In this document: piece after piece, positions 43,406-54,016 of the stretch | Layout of the letters: every line of letters begins with the position of its first letter | Position numbering within the stretch: the first letter of the stretch is position 1 | DNA from: Apodemus sylvaticus | Lineage: Eukaryota > Chordata > Mammalia > Rodentia > Muridae | Assembly (NCBI RefSeq): GCF_947179515.1 | Contig: NC_067485.1 | Span: 1,973,654-2,037,653 of the forward strand | DNA length: 64,000 nucleotides | Direction: 5' to 3' | Notes under the pieces: model-generated | Database searches by the model: none | What the model was told of the DNA's origin: nothing | What the model saw: the letters and a program-made list of their open reading frames with translations, nothing else | Position numbers and translations under genes: made by a program

Positions 43406-44314
43406 AAAAGCAGTGTAAATCTACTTATGGGAAATTTTCTTAAAGGACAAAAGAGAGAAGGAGTGCAGAGCCATCTCATCTGGGAGTCTTGGGGCTGCAG
43501 TTCATGCTTGAGATACCACATTTAGGAAACTGTGATGACACAGATCTGGAGGCAAAGGGAAGTCTCTGTTTTAGAGGGCCACTTCCTCAAAGCCTTCCAT
43601 AGCACTCTCAGGGAGCACATGGAGACTCAAGGCCTGACCAGGGGTCCAGATCTGTGGATTTATAGTTGGTTCAACCAAAGGGGTCACAAAGGCAACGCAT
43701 CAATACTACATGAGAAGGCAGGCCTTTGTTGAGTGCTCTGGCATGCTGTGTCTAGCTTTGTAGCACAGAGATGTGCTTCAATTTGCAAGGTATGTAAAGC
43801 TTAGAATTCAAAGTATCCTGCACAGATATATGGATGATTAGAAATCAGACCACTGAAATTTAGTATAAAAAAATAACAATGATAAAAGCAGAACTGGATG
43901 CTGAGATTCAGCAATCACATTGGAAAGCACACAGCTTGGATTGCTTTATGTGGCAAATATACACAAACACATACACACAAACACACCAGTAGGTGTTGTA
44001 GCTGATTTCCAGTGGACAACGAGGCAAGTATAAGCTGGAGAAGGAACTAGCTAATGAGATCTGCGTTTATATGGTGTCCAGATCAAGGGAAATAATCTAA
44101 TAGGTGCTTGCCAGTCAGGCCACATCTGGAGTTGCGATCTGCACGCCACCCTGGGGAGGCCCGGCTGGCTGAGGGTAATGGAGAACAGGCAGAGGTCAGC
44201 AATGAGGGAGGTCGGAGAGACTGGAGGGGATGCAGAGGAAAGCAGCTAATGAGAATCTAAGTCTTTGAAAGCTGGGAGCGCTGCTTAACAGCAGCTCAGG
44301 CTTATGTCTTCCAG
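43406..44314. other. Unique sequence, nothing recognised
   Basis: Slightly higher GC content near 44100-44300, with no repeat named. Confidence 0.45.
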
Positions 44315-44435
44315 GCAGAGGGCAGACGACAACAGGGAGCCAAGTGAAGGTTTTGAAATGAAAGAAACCCAACTGTCCGGTCCTTGTCTGACTCCAAAAG
44401 ACAAGCAGAGACCTGCTGTCGTAACAAAGATAGAA
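44315..44435 (+). other. Candidate internal exon of an unknown gene
   Basis: An acceptor CTTATGTCTTCCAG ends at 44314, with a branch-point-like CTTAAC about 30 bases upstream. The donor at the right edge is the consensus AGAA|GTAAGT (44436-44441). One frame stays open across all 121 bases and reads through both junctions, encoding a hydrophilic Lys/Glu-rich peptide. No protein family is recognised. The neighbouring sequence is non-repetitive and CpG-retaining, which fits a constrained region, but transcription is unproven. Confidence 0.3.
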
Positions 44436-44529
44436 GTAAGTCGCACAACCCAGGCAGTAACTGGGATGGATTTCCAATGTGATCGTGGAGAGCTACCAAC
44501 CGAATGTGTTGTGTGACATGTTAGCCCCT

Positions 44530-44850
44530 GGTTCCAACTGCCTGTTTAAACGATCACTGTTTCCCGAATCAGGGAAACGTTGTAAAGGCTATGGGCTTTA
44601 TTAGGGCATGCATTCGCATGCTGTGCATACACTTCGCTCTTTGAGAGTGTTGGATGCCGCAGGTTTTCCCGTATCCACAATGTGTATCGTCTAATTCCAC
44701 TAACTTTTTACCAGTCCTAGAGGACTCGCAGTATCTAAAGTCTCATCCGCACTCCTTACCTCAGCTTCCATATGTATTAATTAGTTTTCTATTTTAGTCG
44801 ATTTACCTTTATTCGACCTTTAGTCGATTCAGCGGCATAATGAGTGGCCT
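44530..44850. promoter_or_regulatory. CpG-retaining, AT-leaning candidate regulatory element
   Basis: I count about 14 CpGs by hand in about 320 bases of only moderate GC content, close to random expectation and well above depleted flanking DNA. It contains a perfect hairpin GTTTCCC-GAATCA-GGGAAAC (44559-44578), a GCATGC-ATTC-GCATGC inverted pair, and two copies of TTTAGTCGATT. No repeat family is recognised. Regulatory function is inference. Confidence 0.35.
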
Positions 44851-45055
44851 TTTAAAAACATATTCTTTCATTCAGTGTAATATTTCGGAGTTAATCCATG
44901 CTGCAGAGCATGCTATCAGTATTACTTTTTATAAACCAGTAATAGTCCATTGTATAGAGAGTCTCTGTGGATATTTAAGTTGATCACATATTTTTACTAT
45001 TTTAAATAATGCTGCTATGGAAACTCAAAAGTAAAGTTGTGTTGGACATGTGGCT

Positions 45056-45146
45056 TTCGCTTTCTCCTCCTCCTCTTCTTCCTCCTCCTCCTCCCCTCCT
45101 TCTCTTCTTCCTCCTCCTTCCCCTTCTTCTCCTCCTCCTTCTCCTT
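45056..45146. repeat. (TCC)n/(TTC)n microsatellite
   Basis: Polypyrimidine TCC/TTC repeat within the ancient L1, abutting a minus-strand B1-like element. Confidence 0.95.
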
Positions 45147-45230
45147 TTTTTGACACAGGGTCCAGTTGTGTAGTCCATTCCTTCTGCCTCAACACCCTGA
45201 ATGGTTGGGATTATAGCTCTAGACACAACT
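45147..45230 (-). mobile_element. Old B1-like SINE
   Basis: TTTTTGACACAGGGTCCAGT, TGTGTAGTCCATTCC and GGTTGGGATTATAGCTCTAG recall a diverged reverse B1. Confidence 0.6.
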
Positions 45231-45242
45231 AGACACAGATCT

Positions 45243-45437
45243 TCTTTTTTTAAAGATGGCTTTATTTTTTTAATTACAGGTAGATATATGGATATGTGCA
45301 TGTCAGTGCAGGTGTCTGCCAAGACCAGAAGTGTCAGATTTTTTTGTGATCTGTCTGATGTGGGTGTTGGGAATTGAACCCTGATCCTTAGGAAGAACAG
45401 CCAGTGCTTTTAACCACTGAATCATATCTCCATCCCC
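45243..45437 (-). mobile_element. B3/B2 SINE
   Basis: GTGCATGTCAGTGCAGGTGT, GATGTGGGTGTTGGGAATTG and CACTGAATCATATCTCCATC are a reverse tRNA-derived SINE. AGACACAG occurs at 45231-45238 and at 45652-45659, flanking this element and the next B1 together. Confidence 0.8.
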
Positions 45438-45521
45438 AAAGGTTTCTTTTATTTCCTTTTTTCTTAAAACTTTGTGTGTGTGTGTGTGTTGTTGTTTTTT
45501 GTTTTGTTTGGTTTGGTTTGG

Positions 45522-45649
45522 CTTTGAGACAGGGTCTCTCTGTGTATTCCTGGCTATTCTGGGACTCACTCTGTAGACCAGGCTGGCCTTAACCTCAGAG
45601 ATCTGCCTGCCTCTCTCTGGCATTAAAGGCATGCACCACTACCGCTGGT
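45522..45649 (-). mobile_element. B1 SINE
   Basis: TTTGAGACAGGGTCTCTCTG, ACTCTGTAGACCAGGCTGGC and GGCATTAAAGGCATGCACCA. A short deletion removes the GTGCTGG block. Confidence 0.93.
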
Positions 45650-45805
45650 TTAGACACAGGTTTTCGGTGCTCTCAGGCATATGTATAGGATGGAGTTACT
45701 AGGTTGTATTGTAACTCTGTTCTTAGTGTGCTAAGGAGCTACAAATGATTTTTCCAAAGGTTCTTTACATCTTCCTTGCCAATATTTGATATTATGTCTT
45801 TCAAA

Positions 45806-46030
45806 AAAAAGATTTTGTTTTATTTTTAACCATGTGTATATGCGAACGTTAGTTTGTGGGTATGTGCATCTGTATATGAGTACCCTCAGAGACTGGAAGA
45901 GGGTGTTGGTACCCAGGGAGATGGAATTACACATGAGTATGAGTCATTTTATGTGTATGCTGGGAACTGAACTTGGTCCTCTGCTAGAGTAAGTAGTTCA
46001 TGCTCTTGACTATGAGTCATCTCTCTTGGC
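45806..46030 (-). mobile_element. B3 SINE, diverged
   Basis: AAGATTTTGTTTTATTTTTA, GGAAGAGGGTGTTGGTACCC and TATGCTGGGAACTGAACTTG are reverse B3. Confidence 0.7.
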
Positions 46031-46064
46031 TTTTAAACATTGTGAACTTCATGGTGGAAAATAA

Positions 46065-46158
46065 GTGGTATCACACTGAAGTGGTGTCATCTTATGTGCA
46101 CTAATGATAAGGTGGTATTGCACTGAAGTGGTATCATCATATGTGCACTAGTGATTAG
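46065..46158. repeat. Tandem duplication, 2 x 47 bp
   Basis: Units at 46065-46111 and 46112-46158 each begin GTGGTAT and contain CACTGAAGTGGT, TATGTGCACTA and GAT(T/A)AG, with five or six differences. It lies within ancient L1 sequence. Confidence 0.9.
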
Positions 46159-46454
46159 GATATTTGTGTTTACTTATTGGCTACTTATGAATTTTCTACA
46201 GAGAAAAAATTTATTCAAAAACTTGCTGATTTTTATATTGGTTCTTTGCCTTTTTTAATGTTGAATTTAATATTAAATATTTTGGATACAACTTTCTCAT
46301 CAATTATAAGTGCTGTAAGTATTCTCTTCCAGGCTGTGGGTTGTTCTTTTGCTATCTTGATGATAGGGTTCAGTGGAAATTTTAAATCTCTTTGAAGTCT
46401 AATGTGTCTGCTTTTTTTTCATTTGTGCTTTTAAGTTTCTATAGATTTTTTTAA

Positions 46455-46990
46455 ATGTTTCACTATTGATTTAAGGTGAATTAATGGAGTTTATAAAAGC
46501 TGTGACCTACGTACTAAGCTGTGGCCTTAGAGACACTGGCAGGCAGCCAGCATCTCAGCCAAGTATCTTGGCCCCCTAAGTGGAAGGTATATTGCTACAA
46601 ATTGGCTTCAGATTTTGTATCAGTCCAAACACCACAACTGAGTCAAAGTCAGGAGGAGATGGATACTCTGGAAATCCCTGCTGTAAACAGTCAAACATTC
46701 ACTTGAGAATCATTCCTTCCCTAAAATGTTACAGAACACAGTTATGTTGTGAACAAGCAGTCGGTGGGGAGGAAATACTGCACGTAAACCTGTCCTTGGT
46801 GTGGCGTTACCATCCCCGTGTAGTGTTACCAACCCGGTCACCTGTGTGGTGTTACCAACCTGGTCACATGCTCTTTCTTTGGCCCCTAGGAGGGCTGGTT
46901 TGAAGTGAGAAAAATGTCACTTCCAAAAAAGTAATAATCTATGTTTGAAAACAGAAAACAAATTCTGCCCCCTCCCCCAATCAAATGGTT
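46455..46990. other. Unique sequence, nothing recognised
   Basis: A short phrase with TGTGTAGTGTTACCAACC and TGTGTGGTGTTACCAACC at 46818-46860 is a small local duplication. No exon recognised. Confidence 0.45.
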
Positions 46991-46991
46991 C

Positions 46992-47066
46992 TTTTGTGAT
47001 CCTGGGATTAATTTGGTGCCCTATGCACACTAGGCAAGTACTCTACCACTGAGCTGCCACTATAAC
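46992..47066 (-). mobile_element. ID/B4 SINE fragment
   Basis: CCTATGCACACTAGGCAAGT, ACTCTACCACTGAGCTGCC is the reverse of the ID tRNA-like head, preceded by a B1-like TCCTGGGATTAA. Confidence 0.7.
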
Positions 47067-47069
47067 CAT

Positions 47070-47545
47070 AAAGCACTTTTATGATTCCAAGTATAGAATA
47101 TAGAGCTTGACAAATATTTGCTAGGTCTTAACAGAAATGTTTCAGCAATGGTCAAATCTGGGGTAAGTGGTGATCATTAAATTTGTTCAGACAGGAGCTT
47201 GGACATATGGAGAAGCAGCTTCCCTGTGGATTGCTCATTAGTGGTATAGATCTCTGACTTTTACCCCCCTTTTCAAAGTATTTTAGCATCTTCAAAGACA
47301 GAAGCTTAGAGGATATTTCACAGGTAAGTATGCACGGATCAGAAGTTGGTTTCATTTGTTAGCTAGTGCTCTTAATTCCATAATCCCTGGGGCTTTATGT
47401 GAAAACATGCACTAAGGCCACAGAATGATTTAAACACATCTACAGATCTTTCACTGCACAAGTAGTTTCTATCATTACTGTACCTGTTTGTACCCCGCCA
47501 CAACTTGGTTTCCTTTTACCAATGGAAATTCACATTGATCAATAC
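47070..47545. other. Unique sequence, nothing recognised
   Basis: A strong splice-donor-like CACAG|GTAAGTA at 47333/47334 has no convincing partner acceptor. Confidence 0.4.
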
Positions 47546-47549
47546 TTCA

Positions 47550-47688
47550 GGATGGTCAGGCCTAGCATCTCCTACTCATAAGCCCAGCACAAAGAAGTTG
47601 GGGTGTCAGAGCCCAGCCTGGGCTACAGAATGAGTTTCAAGATAGCCTCTGGTATGGAGTGAGATTCTGTCTCAAACCAACCCAAAAT
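47550..47688 (+). mobile_element. Old B1/B4-like SINE
   Basis: CCAGCCTGGGCTACAGAATG, GAGTGAGATTCTGTCTCAAA and a diverged 5' half fit an old B1-type monomer. Confidence 0.6.
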
Positions 47689-47845
47689 TTATATTATATT
47701 ATTTATTTATTTTTATACATAATTTATAGGATTATTTATATCTATGGTTTCCAAAGCTGCACCTATTTTTCTAGGAGTAATGTAATTTCTGAAGAGTATG
47801 AAATGAAATGACCCTCAAAAGAAATATGGAATGAAAAGCAAAGCA

Positions 47846-47873
47846 AAACAAACAAACAAACAAACAAAAAACC
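47846..47873. repeat. (CAAA)n microsatellite
   Basis: Five to six CAAA units. Confidence 0.9.
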
Positions 47874-47879
47874 CAACAC

Positions 47880-49885
47880 ACTTTGTTTTTATACAGATAC
47901 TGTGTTAGAACACAACCATTTTCTAGTTACAAATGGCACACTGGCCCTTGGAACCTCATGAACGCAGTGAAATTCACCAAACATGAGAAGGAAGAGGTGG
48001 CCCAAGAGCAAGGACAGCAAAGGACTAACTTTCCAAACCAGATGCTCAGTCAGGGGGATGCGATATGCCTTAGCCAATCACAGAGCCAAAGGCCTCAGTC
48101 CGCTGGAAGATCAGGAAGACCCAGACCTACCCCAGAAAAGCCTGCATTGGCTCAGACATTCAGAAGGTTGGCTGCAGTCACTGGGGGAGAACCGATGGTG
48201 CGAAAAGAACCCTCCACTCCCATCCCAGTGTATTCATTCCCCTTCTGATCTCCAACCAGTGAAACAAATAGACACGGTGAAGCAGACCTCAGCGGCTGCC
48301 CGATGAACCCGCTGCCCGATTCACCTGCTCCTAACCTCCATGGCTGCAGAAGCCCCATTCACATTTCCGTGGTTCTATAGCTATCACTCCTGAGATTCAC
48401 TGCTAAAATGTCCTGGGCACAGGGAGGCCCACTCACTGACAGATTCACTCAGATATGCAGAATGTTCAAGGAGCCTCTTGCACCACCATCTTAAATAGGA
48501 ATAGACAGGGTCGTCAGTAATTTGAAGCAGATTTTTTTATTATGAAGAACAAAATTGAAACAGCACAAGGAAGTCAGGGAAGACAGAGGCAACTCAAGAG
48601 AGAGGAAAACTATAAAAACAAGAGAAGACAGCACACTCATAATAAACAGAAAGCATGACAGCAATGGAAAGGAACTTGGGGGACTACAGTGTGGGAGTGT
48701 GGGACTGAGGAAACAAGCTGAAGAGATCCTGAAATAATGATAAGGGAAGAGTCAACGAGACAGAAAAGTCAAAAGAAAAATAGTTTCCGTTCATCTGTTT
48801 ACTCATTCAGTGTCTATATTACCATGGGTATTTAGGAGGCATCAGCAAGCCAGCCAATCCCCGACCTTGAGTACTTCACATGGTTGTATTAATCAGAAAA
48901 TAAAACACAATAAATAAGTGAATGACATTGTAAGTAATGGAGGCGAATCAGTGCTTTGTTCAGCCAGAACAGGTGCAGAACAGAAGAGAGGGACTTGGAG
49001 TGAGCTTAGGGCTTAGGGATCCCCCCACACCCCATTTTCAATAGTGACCGAGCATACTCTGTTAAGAAGGAATGTCTGGGTGAAGACCTGAAGGAGATGA
49101 GAGCCAGAATCTGCATTTAACACTACTCAAGTAAAAAATAAAATACAAATAAAAATAAAAGGGATATTAAGATATCAAGTACCCCAGAGTTTATATACTA
49201 AAACTCTCATCCTCTAGAAGGTGGAGGCTTCAGGTATTAACCAGATTGTGGGAGCAATTGATGCCCTGATGGAAGAAGCCTGGAGAAACCTCTTGGCCCT
49301 TCAAACAGGTGAGGCCACAATAATGTATACATTGTGAGATGTATTGTGACATTGTGAGATGTCTGTGAGAAAACAGAACTTTCCGACCCACAGACTATAA
49401 CAAATACGTTTCTGTTTTCCTGTACTGAACCTAGGGCAGTACTTAAGTTTTGCTTTGGTGTCGTTTGTGTTTATAATCTCTTGCCTCTCATCTGCAGGTT
49501 TGGAAAGTCACAAGAGACAGGCATGTTACTAATTTTCATAGTGCTAAATGAACAATGTAGGACTGGTCTTAGTCAGATATATGAGGCAAGGATCAGCTGT
49601 TCTTTATTCTGGGCTTTAATTCTCAGATTTTAATGTAGGCCTGAACTACTTGGGCATTGTTAAGATGAAAATCCTGGCTAAGCACATTGTTAATCATCAC
49701 TCAGTTGACATGATGCTGCCGGTCCATGGGTTATACTTTGGTTACCAAGGTTCTGGAGAATGATAGCATATCAGAAACCTAGTGTGAAAATACCCTCAAA
49801 CGGTTTCTGAGCCAGATTTAGGCTTAGCAAGCAATTTCCACACTCAGAAACCAAAAGGGTAATATTGGAACAGCACTGAGGGTTT
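47880..49885. other. Unique sequence with a 121-codon open frame
   Basis: The plus frame at 47883-48248 (121 codons) is Gln/Ser/Pro rich with no known domain. No repeat or clear exon is recognised in this 2 kb. Confidence 0.4.
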
Positions 49886-49887
49886 TA

Positions 49888-50205
49888 AATTTCATTTTAA
49901 TGTGTGGTGTCTATGCTTGTGAGTTCACAAGTATATGCATGTGAAAACCAGAGATGAGTATCACGCTTTTGCCTCTGTCACTCTCTGCTCTCTGTCCCCC
50001 ATCCCCACTGCCATTTTAAGCCAGTGTCTGTCATTGAACTTGGAGGTCAATGAGTTCAGTTAGACTGGCTGGCTGACCACCAAGCCTTAGGATCTCCCTG
50101 TCTTATCTCCCCAGCGCCCTGCTTTTTATGTGAATACTCGATGTGGACTAGGGTTTTCAAGCTTGCACAGCAAGCACTTTACCTACTGAGTCATCTTCCC
50201 AGACC
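49888..50205 (-). mobile_element. Old rodent composite SINE
   Basis: CTGTCATTGAACTTGGAGGT, TTCAGTTAGACTGGCTGGCT, GACCACCAAGCCTTAGGATC and GCTTGCACAGCAAGCACTTT follow a widespread old rodent repeat in reverse, with B1-like and tRNA-like parts. The name is not certain. Confidence 0.6.
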
Positions 50206-50587
50206 CAACATTAAAGGTATCTTAGCACAGGAATCTGACCATCTCTTAGAGGCCAGCGTGAACTGACCAGAGACCACCAAGCTAGAGAACCTGTCTGCCT
50301 GAGACTTGTACTCACTTCTGGTTTATGTTAGGCAGAAATGGTGGCACAGGGTTGCCACACTGTCCAATTTATGAGGCAATGCAAAATTAGGGTTCTGTGT
50401 GAAATTCTCTTGATTCCTAAATGTTTCCAATTAAAATTTTTCCTCAAGTGGTCTTCAAGCTAAACAAAACAAACCTGCAGGCCAGATGTAGACATCGGGG
50501 GTATTTATTTTCTTTCCCTGGTCCAATATTTTGCTAGAGCCTGAGAGATATAAAAAGACCTAGGTCTTGCTGTTAAGATGGGTTGTT

Positions 50588-50715
50588 TGGTTGGGTGTGG
50601 TGGAGCACACCCTTTGTCCTAGCTCTTGGGAGGCAGAGGCAGAAAGGTCTCTGTGAATTCAAGGCCATACAACTCTACATAGAAAATTCCAGGACAGCCA
50701 GGACTCTATTTTCTC

Positions 50716-50717
<2 letters not shown>
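50588..50717 (+). mobile_element. B1 SINE
   Basis: GGTGTGGTGGAGCACACCCT, CTCTTGGGAGGCAGAGGCAG and AATTCCAGGACAGCCAGGAC. Small deletions in the middle. Confidence 0.88.

Positions 50718-50748
<31 letters not shown>
50718..50748. repeat. (GA)n microsatellite
   Basis: About 14 GA units at the B1 tail. Confidence 0.95.
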
Positions 50749-50749
<1 letters not shown>

Positions 50750-50751
<2 letters not shown>

Positions 50752-51764
50752 AACCTGGTGGCTTTGCTGAAAATAGAGGATATTTGCACATTTTTGCGTG
50801 AAACTGCAAGTAGAAATGCAAACCCAATGAGAAAAAAAAAATAAATGAAAGCCATTTACAGGAGCTGTGAAATCAAACCCCAGTAAGACTTCTGGTACTA
50901 GCTTACATCAGAATCTTGTGATTTTGAAATTGAACCTACTTATTTTGTCTTCTTGAGATGGCAAGCACCAGGCACAAGCAGTATTGTCATAAGTGTGAGT
51001 GTGCAGTACTAACTTTGATGTTGAAGTCGGTAGGAATGGCCAGAAGCAAATCTTAGGAAGCTTAGGAAGTAAATGACTAAAATATTAATGGCCCTTTTCA
51101 TTATATACCACAGGAAACATAGCTGTTCCACAAAGAAAAAGAATTTCTGAGGATTTCACAAGGTGACACACTCTTCAGTACTTCAGAGGAGTTGTGGAAA
51201 TGTGTCTGAATAAGTGAGTGATGAGGTCTACTGAAAAATAGTAGCCTGTAACTTGTGAATATATCACCTTCTACGAAAGCTCTCTGTCGACCTGAAAAAG
51301 TCAGCCATTTTCAGATGGGGGATTATCCTGGATTACTGAAGTGGGCAGAAGCAATCATAAGGGTCCTTAGAAGAGAGAAGTAAGGTGAGAATCCAATTGG
51401 AAAAGACACTGGGAGCATTAGCTGAGGAAAGCACATAGCGTCCAGGAAACATTCTGAGCTTAATCTCTCCAAGGGAAGAAAAATCCCACTGACATCTAAT
51501 TTTAGACCACTGGGGCTGACAAGGAATCCCTGGTTATAGAAGCATAGAACAATACATTTGTTTTCAACCATTCATTTTGGTCATTTGTTAAAGTAGCAAT
51601 AGGAAACTGGTGCAGGAGGCAAAGATCACGAACAAGCCTGAAAACAGGCAGCATAAAAACAATGAAGTTCTCAGAATCCCGAACATTCAGGGAAATGATT
51701 TTCTATTTACAACACCACACTGCTATCTGTTGTGAATTTTTTCACATATTAAAATGATTTCTTT
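50750..51764. other. Unique sequence, nothing recognised
   Basis: No repeat or exon recognised. Confidence 0.5.
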
Positions 51765-51765
51765 T

Positions 51766-51843
51766 GGGGCTGGGGATGTAGTTTAGTGGTACGACACTTA
51801 TCTAGTATGAATGAGAGTTTGGTTTAACCCTCAGCGCCATGAA
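51766..51843 (+). mobile_element. ID SINE
   Basis: GGGGCTGGGGATGTAGTTTA, GTGGTACGACACTTATCTAG and GTTTGGTTTAACCCTCAGCG are ID with recognisable A and B box regions. Confidence 0.85.
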
Positions 51844-51997
51844 AGCTTTATTCTGATTCATTCCTTATTGGCTAGTGTACAAACCGGGAGCAATGCTTTA
51901 CTTACGTGTACTGGAATTATGGATCAAGTGATGCAGTGAACATAGAGTGCCTGGGGAAGTTGCCCAAACAGAGATGCTCACTAAATGCTGGTGTTCT

Positions 51998-52077
51998 GAG
52001 ATGGGGGCCTCACTGTGTATCCCAGGCAACCTTTACACTTCAGGCTCATGGGTAGTGGGACCATAGCCACCGTGACT
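51998..52077 (-). mobile_element. Old B1-like fragment
   Basis: GGGGGCCTCACTGTGTATCC, CAGGCAACCTTTACACTTCA and GGTAGTGGGACCATAGCCAC recall diverged reverse B1. Confidence 0.55.
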
Positions 52078-52106
52078 ATTTTACATGTTGGTTTCTCATG
52101 CTTGTA

Positions 52107-52456
52107 TGTTATGGCTTGACTATGAAATGTCTCACAGAGGCTCAAGTGTTGAATGTTTGCTTCACAGCTGGCAGTTCTACTTTGAAAGGCAGTAAAAACT
52201 TTGAGGGAGGTGAGGCCTGACTGAGAGCAGGTGTGTGGAAGGTGTTTTTGACAGTTGTGCCTGGTCAGGGCAAGGCTCCCTTTTCCCTCTTTGCTTCCTG
52301 TGTCCTCCCATGGGTGAGTTCACGGTGCCAAGCAGCAGGTGGCGACACACCTTCCTTCCCTTAAGCAGTCATGTTGGGCATTTCATCACTGAGTCTCAAA
52401 ACATAAGGAACACGTTTTTGTTCCTATGTAACTTTAAGAATAAAAGTACTATTTAA
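52107..52456 (+). mobile_element. MaLR (ORR1-like) solo LTR
   Basis: It starts TGTTATGGCTTGACTATGAA, continues CACAGAGGCTCAAGTGTTGA and ends with AAGAATAAAAGTACTATTTA, where an AATAAA signal is expected. It is diverged. It contains the CTCF-like motif at 52332-52345. Confidence 0.75.
52332..52345 (+). promoter_or_regulatory. CTCF-like motif inside a MaLR LTR
   Basis: GCAGCAGGTGGCGA matches 12 of 14 positions of the CTCF core CCASYAGRKGGCRS. CTCF is the main insulator and loop-anchor protein of mammals. Occupancy cannot be known from sequence. Confidence 0.4.
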
Positions 52457-52475
52457 TACACACACACACACACAG

Positions 52476-53701
52476 GGATTGAAAAGACTAGAACCTTCAT
52501 TTAGCATAGAAATGGACAAGATGAAATTAATTTCATTTTTGGAAAACATTCAGCGATTTAAGGGTCAATCTGAAACTGACACAGGAATAGGATGGAATTC
52601 ACTTTTTTCCTGACTTAATGGTTGCCAGGATTAATCAAGTCACAAATGTGAATAATTTCTTCCCTTTTCAACTGGAATTTTTAAGTGCTTATTCTTAGAA
52701 ATTCTTTAATATTAATTTCATGCTAAGTGAATCATTATTAAATACTTATGAGGAAAACTATTTTTAAGTCATGTGCTCATTTGAAACTGTAACTTATTAC
52801 TTTCTGCAGGCAATAAAAACGTGCTAAATTAGTTACAACACACCAGGATTGGGATGTATGCTCTAAATATGAATGCATGCGTTTACTGACCTAAATAAAA
52901 CTGGGCTAAAATTGGTTACATGTTTTCCTAAAAGAGTATACATGTCACTCATTGCTCAATGGGGAAAAACACAGATATTTGTTTTCTGTAATCCTGTTAG
53001 AAATTCCACAAGGCCAGGGTTGCTCCTCTGATCTTCAGCCTTCACGTGTTTTTAGTAAGTAGATAGGTTACCTGCCTTTATAATTCAGGCCCCAATATCC
53101 CCACCAATTTTAAAATGCTATTTGCTGCTCTTTGGCTGTTCTCGTGTAACAGCCATGCACCCAATGATGGGCTCTGCAGGAAGAGCAACTATTCATTAGC
53201 TTGATGGTTCCTTTCTCTAGACCAAGGCAGGGGACAAGAATTTCCCCTGACCTCAGAAATCTGACTTTATTACAGTGCTTCATCTTAGTCCTGAGGCAAG
53301 CCACAGGGGCTTAGAATAATGTTCATTTTGACAAAACAGAAACTTATTTTTCTTTCCCGTTTAGCCAAAGCAGGTAGCTTGTGTGATTACTGGCATCTAG
53401 GTACTGAAAGCATCTAGGTACTAGAAGTCTGAGCTTTCCTTCTTCCAATGTAGGAAGGGTTTTCTAAACTTCTCCTAAAACAGGTTCTGTGACTCTGTTG
53501 CTTCCCCTATGGTTGGCTTTTGTTGGACGGTCATTGGTTAACTTACAAAGTAGGACTGGCTGGACTCCCAACACCCAGTGACAAACAAAGAGTTGTCTGA
53601 CTCCAGGTAGTTTGTCATTGAGATCAGCTAGGGAAAGGCATAATGGTTACAAGCATATGGGAAATCATGTGGACAACTAAGAATAGAAAACAACAGTATA
53701 G
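52476..53701. other. Unique sequence, nothing recognised
   Basis: A short (AC)n at 52460-52475 precedes it. The rest shows no repeat or exon. Confidence 0.45.
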
Positions 53702-53824
53702 TTAGCTTGGCCTAAAGCTGGACATAAAAGCCTGGAAAGATAGCTCAGTGGTTAAGAGTAATGGTGGTTCCTCCAGAGGACCAGGGTTCAATTCCCAGCA
53801 CCTACATGAGAACTCACAACTGTC
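53702..53824 (+). repeat. Left arm of a perfect 123-bp inverted repeat
   Basis: This segment is the exact reverse complement of 55047-55169. It contains about 28 bases of unique DNA (starting TTAGCTTGGCCTAAAGCTGG) plus the first ~95 bases of a B2 SINE. The inclusion of non-SINE DNA shows that it was duplicated and is not two independent SINE insertions. Confidence 0.95.
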
Positions 53825-53901
53825 TGTGACTCCAGTTTCGGAGATCCAACACCCTCATACAGACATACATGCAAACAAAACAGAAATGCACATTAAAAAA
53901 A
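53730..53901 (+). mobile_element. B2 SINE
   Basis: AGCCTGGAAAGATAGCTCAG, TGGTTAAGAGTAATGGTGGT and TTCAATTCCCAGCACCTACA, ending in a CATTAAAAAAAA tail. Complete, with an intact tRNA-like A box. Confidence 0.93.
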
Positions 53902-54016
53902 AGCCAGGAGTGGTGGTACACACCTTTAATCGCAGCACTGGGGAGGCAGAGGTAGGCAGATATCTGTGAGTTCCAGGCCAGCTTGGTCTACATAGTAAAA
54001 CCCTGTCTTGAGAAAA
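53902..54016 (+). mobile_element. B1 SINE
   Basis: GCCAGGAGTGGTGGTACACA, CCTTTAATCGCAGCACTGGG and AGGCCAGCTTGGTCTACATA, inserted at the B2 tail. An internal block of about 28 bases is missing relative to B1 consensus. Confidence 0.92.

Larger units (their letters stand above)
44845..46450 (-). mobile_element. Ancient L1M-type LINE-1 (ORF2 3' end), fragmented
   Basis: Pieces at about 44845-45021, 45660-45800 and 46033-46450 follow, in order, the reverse complement of the ORF2 C-terminal region of old mammalian L1, for example ATTTTAAATAATGCTGCTAT and CAGGCTGTGGGTTGTTCTTT. A microsatellite and four SINEs inserted since. Confidence 0.65.

Noticed and set aside
47191..47333. Exon ending in the strong donor CACAG|GTAAGTA
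   Set aside because: The donor is good, but candidate acceptors at 47190 and 47286 are weak and the enclosed sequence has stops in all plus frames I checked by eye.
47883..48248. 121-codon plus frame
   Set aside because: No domain, no splice context, overlapping equally long frames on other phases. Treated as chance.
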